In this document: in pieces, positions 39,428 to 47,848 of the stretch
How positions within the stretch are numbered: the stretch's first letter is position 1
Layout of the letters: each line of letters begins with the position of its first letter
Assembly: GCA_964546375.1 (NCBI GenBank)
Contig: CAZJJO010000002.1
Location: 1 to 57,157 of the forward strand
Length of the DNA stretch: 57,157 nucleotides
Direction: 5' to 3'
DNA from: CAYVFM01 sp964546375
Lineage (GTDB): Bacteria > Gemmatimonadota > Gemmatimonadetes > Palauibacterales > Palauibacteraceae
The notes under the pieces: model-generated
Database searches by the model: none
What the model saw: the letters and a program-made list of their open reading frames with translations, nothing else
What the model was told of the DNA's origin: nothing
Translations under genes and position numbers: made by a program

Positions 39428-40855
39428 CTACACGACGTCCTCGGGGAAGTTCTCGATGACGTCCTGGACCTTGTTCAGGAAGAAGGCGGCCATGGCGCCG
39501 TCCACCACCCGGTGGTCGTAGCTCATCCCGAAGTAGGCCATGTGGTGGATGGCGATGGTGTCGGCGCCGGTCTCGTCCTCCACCACCACCGGGCGCTTCT
39601 CGATGACCCCGGTGCCCAGGATCGCCACCTGGGGCTGGTTGATGATGGGGGTGCCGAAGAGGTTCCCGAAGACCCCCACGTTGGTGATCGTGAAGGTCCC
39701 GCCCTGGATGTCGTCGAAGTCGAGGTCCTTGTCCCGGGCCTTCCGGGCCAGCTCGTTGGCCTCCTCGGCCAGCCCCATGAGGCTCAGCTTGTCGGCGTTC
39801 TTCAGCACCGGGACGATCAGCTCCTCGCCGTCCTCCACGGCCACGGCGATGCCCAGGTTGACGTCGCCGTGATAGACGATCTGCGTGCCCTTCACCGAGG
39901 CGTTGAGGATCGGATACTCCTGGAGGGCCTCGGTGACGGCCTTCATGATGAAGGGGCCGTAGGTGAGCTTGACGCCCTGCTCCTCGAACTTCGGCTTGAG
40001 CTTCTTCCGCAGCCGGACCACCCGCTCGAAGTCGATCTCGGTCACCGAGGTGACGTGGGCCGAGATCTGCTGGGACATCAGCATGTGCTCCATCGTCCGG
40101 AGCCGGGTGCGGCTCATCTCCTCCACCCGGTCGTTCTCCCGGACCGGCACCTCGGGGATGCGGATGTCCAGGGTGGCGCCGTGGATGGGCTGCCGGATGA
40201 CGCCCGCCTCGGGGCGCTCGGCGGCCGGGGCGGGCTCCGCCGGGCGGTCGGCGGCCACCTCCTCGACGGCCTCCGCCGCGGCCTCGTCCCGCTCGGCGAT
40301 GTAGGCCTCGATGTCGTCGCGGGTGACACGGCCGGCGATGCCGGTCCCCTCCACCGCCTCGATGTCCACGTCGTGCTCGGCGGCGATCTTCCGGACCAGC
40401 GGCGTGGACTTCTTCTGGAGGCGCTCCTCCCGGGTCATGACCCCGGGCTCCTCCTCGTCCTCCTCCGCGGCGGACGGGGCGGCCGCTTCCTCGGCGGCGG
40501 CCTCGACCTCCTCCCCGGCTTCCTCGCCCTCCTCTTCCGCGGCGGCCGCCGGCTCCTCCTCGGCCTCCGCGGAGGGCTCCTCCCCGGCCCCGGCCTCCTC
40601 GGCGCCGGCCCCGGGCTCGGTCTCGATGCGGGCGACGACGGTGTTCACCTCCACCGTCTCGCCCTCCTCCACCAGCTTCTCGGCCAGGACGCCGCCCTGG
40701 GGCGCCGGGATGTCCGCGTCGACCTTGTCGGTGGAGATCTCGAACAGGTCCTCGTCGCGCTCCACCTCGTCGCCCACGTCCTTGAGCCACCTGGTCAGGG
40801 TCCCCTCGGCGATGGACTCGCCCATCTGGGGCATGATGACGTCGACTTTGGACAT
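39428..40855 (-). CDS. Dihydrolipoamide acyltransferase E2 of a 2-oxoacid dehydrogenase complex
   Basis: 475 residues. One lipoyl domain (lipoylated K44 in EISTDKVDADIP), a very acidic Ala/Glu-rich linker (about 80-145), a peripheral-subunit-binding domain (STPLVRKIAAEHDVDIEAV, GRVTRDDIEAYI), a second linker, and the catalytic domain with active-site SYDHRVVDGA. It carries acyl groups from E1 to CoA. Start ATG 40855. It follows the E1 beta gene after 191 bases, so it may have its own promoter. No E3 is adjacent. Pyruvate or branched-chain oxoacids are the likely substrates. Confidence 0.93.
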   Translation of the reverse strand: MSKVDVIMPQMGESIAEGTLTRWLKDVGDEVERDEDLFEISTDKVDADIPAPQGGVLAEKLVEEGETVEVNTVVARIETEPGAGAEEAGAGEEPSAEAEEEPAAAAEEEGEEAGEEVEAAAEEAAAPSAAEEDEEEPGVMTREERLQKKSTPLVRKIAAEHDVDIEAVEGTGIAGRVTRDDIEAYIAERDEAAAEAVEEVAADRPAEPAPAAERPEAGVIRQPIHGATLDIRIPEVPVRENDRVEEMSRTRLRTMEHMLMSQQISAHVTSVTEIDFERVVRLRKKLKPKFEEQGVKLTYGPFIMKAVTEALQEYPILNASVKGTQIVYHGDVNLGIAVAVEDGEELIVPVLKNADKLSLMGLAEEANELARKARDKDLDFDDIQGGTFTITNVGVFGNLFGTPIINQPQVAILGTGVIEKRPVVVEDETGADTIAIHHMAYFGMSYDHRVVDGAMAAFFLNKVQDVIENFPEDVV

Positions 40856-41046
40856 CTCGTCTTCCTCGTGGAGTGCGCGTCTCCGTCGCGGGTCCCGTCC
40901 GCCGGAACGGGTCCGGGCCGTGGCCGCCGGCCGCGCCGGGGCCGGGCGGGCGCTCCGGCCCTGCTCCTGTTGTCTGCACTCTCTATGCCGGCGGCCGTCC
41001 GCCGGGGACCGGGCCGCAGGGCGGGACCCGGCCCCGGGGCCGCCCG

Positions 41047-42051
41047 TCAGTAGGCCAGCAGCCAGCGGGCGGCGGTGACCACGTCCTCGGGCTGGGGCAG
41101 GTAGTAGTCCTCCAGCGGCGGCGAGTAGGGCACGGGGGTGTCGAGGGCGGCGACGCGGCGCACGGGCGCGTCCAGCCACTCGAAGGCCTCCTCGTTGACC
41201 ACCGCCGCCAGCTCGCCGGCGAACCCTCCGAACTTCGGGGCCTCGTGCAGGAGCAGGACCCGGCCCGTCTTCCGCACCGTGGCCGCCACCGCGTCGGTGT
41301 CCAGGGGGCGGAGGCTCCGCAGGTCCAGGATCTCGACCTCGGCCCCGTCCTCCGCGGCCAGCGTCTCGGCGGCCTCGGCCGCGCGGTGGACCATGGCCCC
41401 GTAGGTGATGACGCTCAGGTCGCTCCCCTCCCGGTGGATCCGGGCCTCGCCCAGCGGAACCTCGATCTCCTCGTCCCGGGGCAGGTCCGCCTTCAGCCGC
41501 CGGTAGAGGAGCTTGTGCTCGAAGTAGAGCACCGGGTCCGGGTCCCGGATGGAGGCTCTCAGCAGCCCCTTGGCGTCCCGGACCGTGGCCGGGGCCGCCA
41601 TCTTGAGGCCCGGCACGTTGGCGAAGTACGACTCGACGTTCTGGGAATGGAACGGGCCCGCCCGGGCCCCGCCGCCGCTGGGCCCCCGGATGACGATCGG
41701 CGCCCCCCGGCCGGTCCGGTACCGCAGCTTGGCGGCGAAGTTGACGATCATGTCGAAGGCGGGGGAGATGAAGTCGATGAACTGCATCTCCGCCACGGGA
41801 CGGAAGCCCATCTGGGCCGCCCCGATGGAGGCCCCGACGATGGCGGCCTCGCTGATGGGCGTGTCGATGACCCGTTCCTCGCCGAACTCCTCCAGGAAGC
41901 CCTCGGTGATCTTGAACGCTCCGCCGTAGGCGCCGATGTCCTCGCCCAGGAGGAAGACCGAGTCGTCGGTCTTCATCTCCTCCCAGAGCGCCTGCCGGAT
42001 CGCCTCCAGGTAGGTGGTCTCCTCGGTGCGGTCCGGGCCGGCGTCAGCCAT
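41047..42051 (-). CDS. 2-oxoacid dehydrogenase E1 component, beta subunit
   Basis: 334 residues, transketolase-like E1 beta. Visible: FLLGEDIGAYGGAFKITEGF, RVIDTPISEAAIVGASIGAA, QFIDFISPAFDMIVNFAAKLRY (partly quoted), and the C-terminal VRRVAALDTPVPYSPPLE. Works with the E1 alpha subunit to decarboxylate the 2-oxoacid. Its start overlaps the end of the alpha gene by eight bases, so the two are translated together. Confidence 0.95.
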   Translation of the reverse strand: MADAGPDRTEETTYLEAIRQALWEEMKTDDSVFLLGEDIGAYGGAFKITEGFLEEFGEERVIDTPISEAAIVGASIGAAQMGFRPVAEMQFIDFISPAFDMIVNFAAKLRYRTGRGAPIVIRGPSGGGARAGPFHSQNVESYFANVPGLKMAAPATVRDAKGLLRASIRDPDPVLYFEHKLLYRRLKADLPRDEEIEVPLGEARIHREGSDLSVITYGAMVHRAAEAAETLAAEDGAEVEILDLRSLRPLDTDAVAATVRKTGRVLLLHEAPKFGGFAGELAAVVNEEAFEWLDAPVRRVAALDTPVPYSPPLEDYYLPQPEDVVTAARWLLAY

Positions 42052-43147
42052 CGCTCCCTCCTCCCTCGGTCGGTTCCTCCCCGCCGGGGCCCGGCCAGCC
42101 CTCGACCCCCGCCGGGAGGTCCGGGTAGCCCACCACTTCCCGGCGGGTCCAGGGCTCGGCGGCGTCGGCCGGGCCCGCGCCCTCGTCGGCGTAGACGCCC
42201 GTCCGGGCCGATCCCGGGCGGGGCCGGGGAGCGGAGAGGGCGGCCTCGGCGGCCTCCTCCACCCGCTCCCGGACCGCCTCCCGCAGCTCCCGGAGGTCGG
42301 CCTCGGAGGCGAGGCCGTGCTCGTGGAGGTACGTCTCGAACCGCTCCACCGGGTCCCGGTCCCGCCAGGCCTCCAGCTCCTCCTCCGCCACGTAGGGCTG
42401 GTCGTCGTGCTGGGCGTGGCCCAGCATCCGGTAGGTCTCGGCGACGATCATCGAGAGGCCGCCCCCCCGCCGGGCCCGCTCCACCGCCTCGGCCGTGGCG
42501 TCGTAGACCTCCAGCACGTCGTTGCCGTCCACCTGCCGGACCGGGCAGTCGTAGGCCTCGGCCACCTCGTCCCAGGACTCCACCGCTCCCTCCAGCTCGC
42601 TGGGCGTCGAGTAGGCCCAGCGGTTGTGCTCGAGGACCAGCACCAGGGGCACCTCCCGCACCGCGGCCAGGTTCGTCCCCTCGTGGAAGGCCCCGGCGCG
42701 GCTGCCGCCCTCGCTCTGGTAGGTGAGGCAGACCCGGTCGGACCCTCCCACCTGGAAGGCGTGGGCCATCCCGGCCATCACGGAGATGGCCGTGCCCATG
42801 GGGCTGATCGGGCCCAGGATGCCGAGGTCGGGCTGGACGAAATGGGTCGTGGTGTCGCGGCCGCCGGTGAGCGACGGGCCCTTCGCCATGTACTGGAGGA
42901 ACATCTCCTCCGGGTCGAGCCCGCGGGCGAAGAGCGCGCCCAGGTCGCGGATGGCCGGGCAGACCCAGTCCCCCTCCTCCAGGGCGAAGGCGCTACCGAC
43001 GGCCGTCGCCTCCTGGCCGAGGCTCCGGTAGAGGTTGCCCACCACCTCCCCCTGCTTCACCAGGCGCTCGAGCTTCTCCTCCACGGCCCGGGTCAGGAGG
43101 AGGGCACGGTGCAGATCCCGCAGGTCCTGGCGGCTCAACGTGCCCAT
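42044..43147 (-). CDS. 2-oxoacid dehydrogenase E1 component, alpha subunit, with variant ThDP motif
   Basis: 367 residues. Normal family features: YRSLGQEATAVGSAFAL, GDWVCPAIRD, GAFHEGTNLAAV. The ThDP/Mg motif is unusual: the canonical GDG reads S145-E146-G147, and the distal NN reads H174-N175 (LEHNRWAYS). Glu could replace Asp as a Mg ligand. The C-terminal 60 residues are Pro/Gly/Glu-rich and unlike the family. First gene of the E1a-E1b-E2 run, with a clear promoter 88-116 bases upstream. Confidence 0.92.
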   Translation of the reverse strand: MGTLSRQDLRDLHRALLLTRAVEEKLERLVKQGEVVGNLYRSLGQEATAVGSAFALEEGDWVCPAIRDLGALFARGLDPEEMFLQYMAKGPSLTGGRDTTTHFVQPDLGILGPISPMGTAISVMAGMAHAFQVGGSDRVCLTYQSEGGSRAGAFHEGTNLAAVREVPLVLVLEHNRWAYSTPSELEGAVESWDEVAEAYDCPVRQVDGNDVLEVYDATAEAVERARRGGGLSMIVAETYRMLGHAQHDDQPYVAEEELEAWRDRDPVERFETYLHEHGLASEADLRELREAVRERVEEAAEAALSAPRPRPGSARTGVYADEGAGPADAAEPWTRREVVGYPDLPAGVEGWPGPGGEEPTEGGGSDG

Positions 43148-43234
43148 GCGCCCTCGCGGTGGGGGTGAGAGAGGCCTCCGCCCCGGCGCGGCCTCCGCCG
43201 CCGCCGGGGCCCGGCCCGCTTCGCGGGCGCGGCG

Positions 43235-43263
43235 AAGTTAGACGGCGGGACCGAGGAGTTCAA
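43235..43263 (-). promoter_or_regulatory. Promoter of the 2-oxoacid dehydrogenase operon
   Basis: Minus strand TTGAAC (43263-43258), 17-base spacer, TAACTT (43240-43235); leader about 80 bases. Confidence 0.65.
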
Positions 43264-43281
43264 CCGCGGGGCGCCCGGCGC

Positions 43282-43313
43282 CCGGGCGCTTTACTCGGTC
43301 GAAAAGCGCCCGG
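43282..43313 (-). terminator. Stem-loop between ygfZ and the E1 alpha promoter
   Basis: CCGGGCGCTTT, ten-base loop, AAAGCGCCCGG: eleven perfect pairs, 79 bases upstream of the ygfZ stop-side boundary and just outside the E1 alpha -35. On the minus strand it lies downstream of ygfZ, so it is best read as its terminator; the A/T pairs next to the loop are unusual here. Confidence 0.45.
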
Positions 43314-43391
43314 GGCCGGCGCGGACGGAGGCGATCCCGGCGGCCGTCCGCGCGGAGCCCGGGCCGGCCGAGGGGGCGCGGCCGGCGCCGG

Positions 43392-44501
43392 TCAGCCCGG
43401 GAAGGCGTCCTCGAAGGGCAGGTCCACGACCCGGGGGCCGGGGGCGGCGTCCGGCCCGAGGGCCACCCGGTCGCCGGGCTCCACCGACCGGTGGAGGTAG
43501 GCCAGGGCCACCGGCCCGAGCCGGGGGGAGCGGACGGACGTGGTGATCCGGCCGCGGGAGCGGTCGCCGTCGTACAGCTCGGTCCCGGCCGCCGGGAGGT
43601 CGTCCTCCCCGTCGAGCAGCAGGCCGCGGAGGTGGCGGTTCACCCGGCCCCGGTAGTGGATCTTGGCCACCACCTCCTGGCCGGTGTAGCAGCCCTTCTC
43701 GTAGCTGATGGCCCGGTCCTCTTGGCCGGTCTCCTGCGGCAGGACCTCCTCGGTGATCTCGCGGCCGGCGGCGGGGACGCCGCGCTCCACGCGCACGGCC
43801 TCCCGGGCCGTGACGCCGGCGGGTCCGCCGCCGGCTTCGCGGACGGCGTCCGAGAGGAGCTCCCAGGCGTCCGGGGCCCGCTCGGCCGGGAGGTACAGGT
43901 CCACCCCTCCGCCCTCGACGTCCTCGCGCCGCGCCCCGACGATCGGCCGGGGAAGGTCGGCCAGGGCGAGGGATCGGTGGGACAGCGGGTCCGCGGACGG
44001 GGCGCCGGCGTCGGGGGCGGCGGCGCGCAGGGCCCGGTCCGCGGCGGGGCCGGTGAGCCCGAGGCGGAGCAGGTCGTCGCGCTTCCGGCGCCGGGCGAGC
44101 CGGGGCGGGAGGTAGCGGTCCAGGTGGTCGTCCGCGTCCTCCCGGCGGTCTCCGGGGAGGTCCACCAGGATCCTCTCCTCGCCCTCCTCCGGCTCGAGGC
44201 AGAGGGCCCGCAGGTCGGTGACCGGCCGACCCCGGGCGGTGAGCATGAAGGCGTACACGCCCTCGCCCGGGGCGGCGCCCTCCAGGTGGTTGGTCACGAG
44301 CCCGCCGAAGTGCTCGCGGGCGTCGTCCCCGCGGATCTCCACCAGGGCCCGGTCGGCGTCGTCCAGGAGGACGGCCGTCTCCCGGAGGCGGCCGTACTCG
44401 CCCTCCGGGTCGCCGAAGTCCAGCGGCCCGCGGCGACCGTGGAGGCGGCCCGTCCGGGCGCCCGCCTCCTCCTGCCGGCGCCGCAGCTCCTCCCGGCTCA
44501 A
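43392..44501 (-). CDS. ygfZ: YgfZ/GcvT-like folate-binding protein
   Basis: 369 residues. Tetrahydrofolate-dependent helper for repair/maturation of certain Fe-S enzymes. The YgfZ signature KGCYTGQEVVAK is complete, with the cysteine, and is followed by HYRGRVNRHLRGL. The N-terminal GcvT-like region (VTNHLEGAAPGEGVYAFML) is present. The TTG at 44501 overlaps the csaA stop (TTGA) and sits five bases after GGAGG, so it is preferred to internal starts. In this window MutY, LipM products and the aconitase are Fe-S or cofactor enzymes that could depend on it. Confidence 0.9.
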   Translation of the reverse strand: MSREELRRRQEEAGARTGRLHGRRGPLDFGDPEGEYGRLRETAVLLDDADRALVEIRGDDAREHFGGLVTNHLEGAAPGEGVYAFMLTARGRPVTDLRALCLEPEEGEERILVDLPGDRREDADDHLDRYLPPRLARRRKRDDLLRLGLTGPAADRALRAAAPDAGAPSADPLSHRSLALADLPRPIVGARREDVEGGGVDLYLPAERAPDAWELLSDAVREAGGGPAGVTAREAVRVERGVPAAGREITEEVLPQETGQEDRAISYEKGCYTGQEVVAKIHYRGRVNRHLRGLLLDGEDDLPAAGTELYDGDRSRGRITTSVRSPRLGPVALAYLHRSVEPGDRVALGPDAAPGPRVVDLPFEDAFPG

Positions 44502-44845
44502 TAGAGCCTCCCCCCGTCCGGCACGGGCCGCTCGGGCACCACCAGGATCGGCTCGCCCTCGGCGTCCGGCACGCCGAGGGTGAGACACTCGGACACGAAG
44601 CCGGCGATCCGCCTCGGGGGCAGGTTGACCACCGCGAGCACCTGCCGGCCCTCGAGCTCGTCGGTCCCGTAGCGGGGCATCAGCCGGGCGGCGGAGCGGA
44701 GCACCCCGGCCTCGTCGCCGAAGTCGATGCGGAGCCGGCAGAGGGGCTGACGAGCCTCCGGGAAATCCCGCGCCTCCACCACCGTGCCGACCCGGACCTC
44801 GACGGCCCGGAAGTCCTCGATCCCCGTCTCCTCCGATCCGCTCAT
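44498..44845 (-). CDS. csaA: tRNA-binding (EMAP-II/OB) domain protein, CsaA-like
   Basis: 115 residues, an OB-fold of the CsaA type, described as a chaperone/secretion factor and tRNA-binding module. Motifs: VEVRVGTVVEARDFPEARQP, LRIDFGDEAGVLRSAARL, LEGRQVLAVVNLPPRRIAGF, SECLTLG and the ending VPDGGRL. Coupled to ygfZ by a four-base overlap. Between it and pal lies a strong terminator, so its promoter is not obvious. Confidence 0.9.
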   Translation of the reverse strand: MSGSEETGIEDFRAVEVRVGTVVEARDFPEARQPLCRLRIDFGDEAGVLRSAARLMPRYGTDELEGRQVLAVVNLPPRRIAGFVSECLTLGVPDAEGEPILVVPERPVPDGGRLY

Positions 44846-44877
44846 CGGTCCCTCCCCGCGGCGGAAGCCCCGAAACA

Positions 44878-44911
44878 GACAGGGCCCCCGGATCGATCCG
44901 GGGGCCCTGTC
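44878..44911 (-). terminator. Rho-independent terminator of pal
   Basis: Perfect 34-base palindrome (half-site GACAGGGCCCCCGGATC), 47 bases after the pal stop. On the minus strand it is followed by TGTTTCGG, a short T-rich tail. Confidence 0.75.
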
Positions 44912-44957
44912 GACGTCGTCGGCCGCCTGATCGGGCGGCCCGGGGTCCGGCGGGCGG

Positions 44958-45593
44958 TCAGCTGCCCTGCTGGCCGCCCCACTCGATCACGAACGTCACG
45001 CGCCGGTTCTCGAGGCCCTGCTGGCCCGGCCCCTGCCGGTCGCTGACCAGCCGGTCGTCGGACTCGCCGTAGCCCACCGTGCGGATCTTGTCGCCGTTCA
45101 GGCCGCCGTTGTCCACCAGGTACTGCTTCACGGCCTTCGCCCGCTCGGCGGAGAGCTGCTCGTTGTAGGCGTCCGAGCCGGCGGGGTCGGCGAAGCCCTC
45201 GACGGTGAGGGTGGCGCCGGAGTAGTGGTTCTTCACCACCGACGCGAACCGGTCCAGGAGGGGGCGGTCCACCGAGCGGATCTGGGACTCGTCGAACTCG
45301 AAGTGGACCGGCATGGCGAACTTCAGGCCCTCCTCCAGCTCGGTGATCCGCGCCTGGAAGTTGTTGCGGAGGTCCTCCAGGTCGCTCTCCAGGTCGCTGA
45401 CGCGGCCCTCGAGGTCCTGGATCGCCGAGGCGTTGTCGCCGATCCGGGCGTCATGGTCGTCCAGCGTCGAGCGGAGGTCGGAGATCTCCTGGTCGAAGGT
45501 CTCCTGGTCGACCTTGCCCGCACAGCCGACGAGCGCCGCCGCCAGGAAAAGGGCGATCGCGCCCGTGAGGCGCCGTCCGATGATGTTCTGCAT
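44958..45593 (-). CDS. pal: OmpA-family peptidoglycan-associated lipoprotein (Pal-like)
   Basis: 211 residues, lipid-anchored in the outer membrane (signal ends in ALVGC). A coiled-coil segment of about 65 residues (heptads from VDQETFDQEISDL to ARITELEEGL) is followed by an OmpA-like peptidoglycan-binding domain with VHFEFDESQI, GFADPAGSDAYNEQLSAERA and NRRVTFVIEW. The coiled coil is longer than in E. coli Pal. tol genes are not adjacent, although the ExbB/TolQ-like gene is at the other end of the window. Start ATG 45593. Confidence 0.92.
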   Translation of the reverse strand: MQNIIGRRLTGAIALFLAAALVGCAGKVDQETFDQEISDLRSTLDDHDARIGDNASAIQDLEGRVSDLESDLEDLRNNFQARITELEEGLKFAMPVHFEFDESQIRSVDRPLLDRFASVVKNHYSGATLTVEGFADPAGSDAYNEQLSAERAKAVKQYLVDNGGLNGDKIRTVGYGESDDRLVSDRQGPGQQGLENRRVTFVIEWGGQQGS

Positions 45594-45697
45594 GGTGTTC
45601 CCCCTTGCCGCTTCTGTCGTGGTCCGAGTGCGAGAGACGTTTCCGTCGTGCAGACGCGCTGGCCGCACCGATCGTCACGGGCCCCGCGTCGTCGGGG

Positions 45698-45714
45698 GCC
45701 CGGCGGCGCCGGGC
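45698..45714. other. Hairpin in the pal leader
   Basis: GCCCGGC-GGC-GCCGGGC, in the 140-base leader between promoter and start codon. An alternative pairing of GGGCCCC (about 45680) with GGGGGCCC overlaps it, so two exclusive folds are possible. Confidence 0.4.
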
Positions 45715-45737
45715 GCCGCTCCGCTTGCAGGCACTAC

Positions 45738-45766
45738 ATCCTACGCAAAGAGGGCGCCACGACCAA
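45738..45766 (-). promoter_or_regulatory. pal promoter
   Basis: Minus strand TTGGTC (45766-45761), 17-base spacer, TAGGAT (45743-45738); leader about 138 bases. Confidence 0.6.
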
Positions 45767-45786
45767 GGGCGGGGCGGTCCGCGGCC

Positions 45787-46809
45787 TCAATCGTTGCCGC
45801 GTCCGAGCGAGCGGAGGGCGCGGCGCCATCCCTCGCGCGCCCCGACCGAGGGCCTCCAGCCCAGCTCGCGCCGGATGCGCCCGGCCGAGAAGGGGTCGGG
45901 CCGCCCCAGGAGCCGCACGCGCCGGGCGGTCCAGACCCTCGACGGCCCTTCCGGCGCGAGCGCGGCGAGGCGGTCCGCCGTCCGGGCGGCGGCCTCCACC
46001 GCGCCGCGGGGCAACGGGACGAAGGCCGCGCCCCGGGGGGCGGCCTCCCGGAGGAGCCGGCGCTGCGTGAGGTCGCCGTCGCCCGCCACGTTGTAGACCC
46101 GCTCGTCGGCCTCCCCGCGGGTGGCGGCCCGGTGGCACGCTTCCGCCACGTCGCCGGCGTAGACCACCGGCACGGGGTTCTCGCCGGATCCCACCATGGG
46201 GACGACCCGACGGTCGGCCAGGGCCGCCACCCGCGGGGCGACGTGGCGGTCCCGCTCCCCCGTCACCACCGTCGGTCGCAGGATGGTCCACGAGATCATC
46301 CCCTCGGCCGCGCGGCGCACGGCCGCTTCGGCCATCCGCTTCGAGCGCTCGTAGTGCTCGCGCGGACCCAGCTCCGCTTCGAGCGGGACCCGCTCGTCCA
46401 CCGGGCGGGGGAGATCGGCGGGATCGCCGTACACGGCCACCGAGGAGAGGTGCACGAATCGCCGGCAGCCGGCCCGGACCGCCTCGCCGAGCACGTGCCG
46501 GGTCCCCTCGACGTTCACCGCCCGGAGCCGTTCCCACGGGTCGCCGCCGCCCAGCCGGGCCGCGGCGTGGACGACGACCTCGCAGCCCTCGGCCGCCCCG
46601 GACAGGGCGGCCGGATCGGTGACGTCGCCCAGCACGATGGTCGCCCCGAGCCCCTCGAGGAACCGCACGTCGCTGGCGGGCCGGGCCAGCGCCCGGACGC
46701 GCCATCCCCGCTCGCGGAAGAGGCGGGCGGCGTGGCTCCCGATCAGGCCGGTGGCACCGGTGATCAGGGCCGCCGGTCGGCCGTCCCCGGATCCCGCCGG
46801 CTCCGTCAT
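45787..46809 (-). CDS. NAD-dependent epimerase/dehydratase family protein (extended SDR)
   Basis: 340 residues. NAD-binding GATGLIGSH, LSSVAVYGDP and active-site YERSKRMAE (Tyr-x-x-x-Lys) identify an extended short-chain dehydrogenase, close to 3-beta-HSD/NAD-epimerase types. Substrate unknown. The ATG at 46809 gives MTEPAGSGDG; a TTG-type start a few codons upstream would run into the terminator of the beta-barrel gene. Its own promoter is unclear: the start is only 27 bases past that terminator. Confidence 0.85.
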   Translation of the reverse strand: MTEPAGSGDGRPAALITGATGLIGSHAARLFRERGWRVRALARPASDVRFLEGLGATIVLGDVTDPAALSGAAEGCEVVVHAAARLGGGDPWERLRAVNVEGTRHVLGEAVRAGCRRFVHLSSVAVYGDPADLPRPVDERVPLEAELGPREHYERSKRMAEAAVRRAAEGMISWTILRPTVVTGERDRHVAPRVAALADRRVVPMVGSGENPVPVVYAGDVAEACHRAATRGEADERVYNVAGDGDLTQRRLLREAAPRGAAFVPLPRGAVEAAARTADRLAALAPEGPSRVWTARRVRLLGRPDPFSAGRIRRELGWRPSVGAREGWRRALRSLGRGND

Positions 46810-46835
46810 CCCGCACGAAGAGAACCGGCACAAAA

Positions 46836-46868
46836 AGAAAGGGCGCGGCCGGCGGCCGCGCCCTTTCT
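46836..46868 (-). terminator. Rho-independent terminator of the beta-barrel gene
   Basis: AGAAAGGGCGCGGCC, three-base loop and exact complement; on the minus strand it continues into TTTTTG. It starts 20 bases after the stop codon at 46889. Confidence 0.88.
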
Positions 46869-46888
46869 CTCCGTCCCGGAGGCGACGA

Positions 46889-47554
46889 TCAGGGCTGGAA
46901 GTGGAACCGCAGCCCCGCCTGGACCGGGATGCTCAGGTGCGTCTCCGGAGCCTCGTCGATCTCGTCGAACTCGGCGAAGGTCTCCAGGTCCTGCGCGTCG
47001 CCGGGGACCAGGTAGGCGTCGCCGCCCACGAAGGCCGACACGGCGTCGGAGAAGTTGTAGCCCAGCGTCAGTCCGCCCTTCGCGCCGAGATAGCCCTGGG
47101 AGAGGTCGAGGGTCTCGACATCGGTGGGGGTGACGATCTCGTACCGGTCGGTCGTGAGGATGTGGTATCCGCCCCCCACGTCGATGTCGGCCCAGAAGCC
47201 GCCGCCCATCCCGGGCTGCACGGCGTGGAAGATCAGGCCCAGGTCGAGCCGGGTCGTCGTGACGTCGGGACCGTCCAGCGTCTCACCGTCGACCGTCAGG
47301 TCAGCGACCTCGGTGACCTTGTAGAGGTCGGCTCCACCCTCCGCGCGGATGGAGACGCGGTCGTGGACCCGGAAGTTCACGCCGACGGTGAAGGCCGGCC
47401 CGGGGTCGACGACATCGGCCATGTCCCCGTTCGGGATGCCGATGCCGGCTTCGAAGTCGGTGGTGATGCCCTGCTGGGCATCCGCCGTCTGCGGCACCAG
47501 CATCAGCGCCGCACCGGCGAGGACTGCGAGGACGGACGAGCGTACGTGGTTCAT
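46889..47554 (-). CDS. OmpA-like/porin-family beta-barrel outer membrane protein
   Basis: 221 residues. Cleavable signal peptide (VLAVLAGAALMLVPQTADA), then alternating beta-strands (FEAGIGIPNG, FTVGVNFRVHDRVSIRAEGG, GGFWADIDVGGGYHIL, GGLTLGYNFSD), ending in IPVQAGLRFHFQP with a terminal aromatic strand that suits an eight-stranded barrel. No peptidoglycan-binding domain. No specific function can be assigned. It has its own terminator and two candidate promoters, and uses A/T-richer regulatory DNA. Confidence 0.82.
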   Translation of the reverse strand: MNHVRSSVLAVLAGAALMLVPQTADAQQGITTDFEAGIGIPNGDMADVVDPGPAFTVGVNFRVHDRVSIRAEGGADLYKVTEVADLTVDGETLDGPDVTTTRLDLGLIFHAVQPGMGGGFWADIDVGGGYHILTTDRYEIVTPTDVETLDLSQGYLGAKGGLTLGYNFSDAVSAFVGGDAYLVPGDAQDLETFAEFDEIDEAPETHLSIPVQAGLRFHFQP

Positions 47555-47689
47555 CTGCTCCCTCCTTCTGTGTGCGATCCGGCTCCGGCCCCGCGGCCGC
47601 TACCCGCCCGCGTGGGCCGAAGCTCGCGTGAACACCCCTCTTGCAACGATCGATCCCGGGCGATCCGCTCGCCGGGGCTCGGCCCTCCC

Positions 47690-47718
47690 AATATTTTGGA
47701 AGATCCGCTCCTTGGGAA
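47690..47718 (-). promoter_or_regulatory. Candidate promoter P1 of the beta-barrel gene
   Basis: Minus strand TTCCCA (47718-47713), 17-base spacer, AATATT (47695-47690); leader about 130 bases. A competing promoter (TGGCGA, 18 bases, TATAAT) lies at 47741-47770. Confidence 0.4.
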
Positions 47719-47726
47719 GGGCCTCC

Positions 47727-47761
47727 GGTCAAACAGGTCCATTATATGGCCCTGTTCGACC
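47727..47761. promoter_or_regulatory. 35-bp quasi-palindrome carrying a TATAAT
   Basis: Arms 47727-47742 and 47746-47761 match at 14 of 16 positions around a TAT loop; both mismatches would be G-T wobbles in RNA. The minus-strand TATAAT (47746-47741) is in its centre. It may be an operator of the barrel gene or a terminator of the upstream SDR gene. Confidence 0.5.
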
Positions 47762-47848
47762 CTTTCGCCAGCCCGTGCGGCGGGGAGCGGCCGCGTCCCC
47801 CCCCCGGCCGACCGGCCTCCCCTCGCGCCGCCGGGGGCGAGAGGCCCG

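Noticed and set aside
37365..40979. 1204-codon minus-strand frame across DUF1015, DUF1802 and E2
   Set aside because: Out-of-frame shadow; the three real genes lie in other frames with full motifs.
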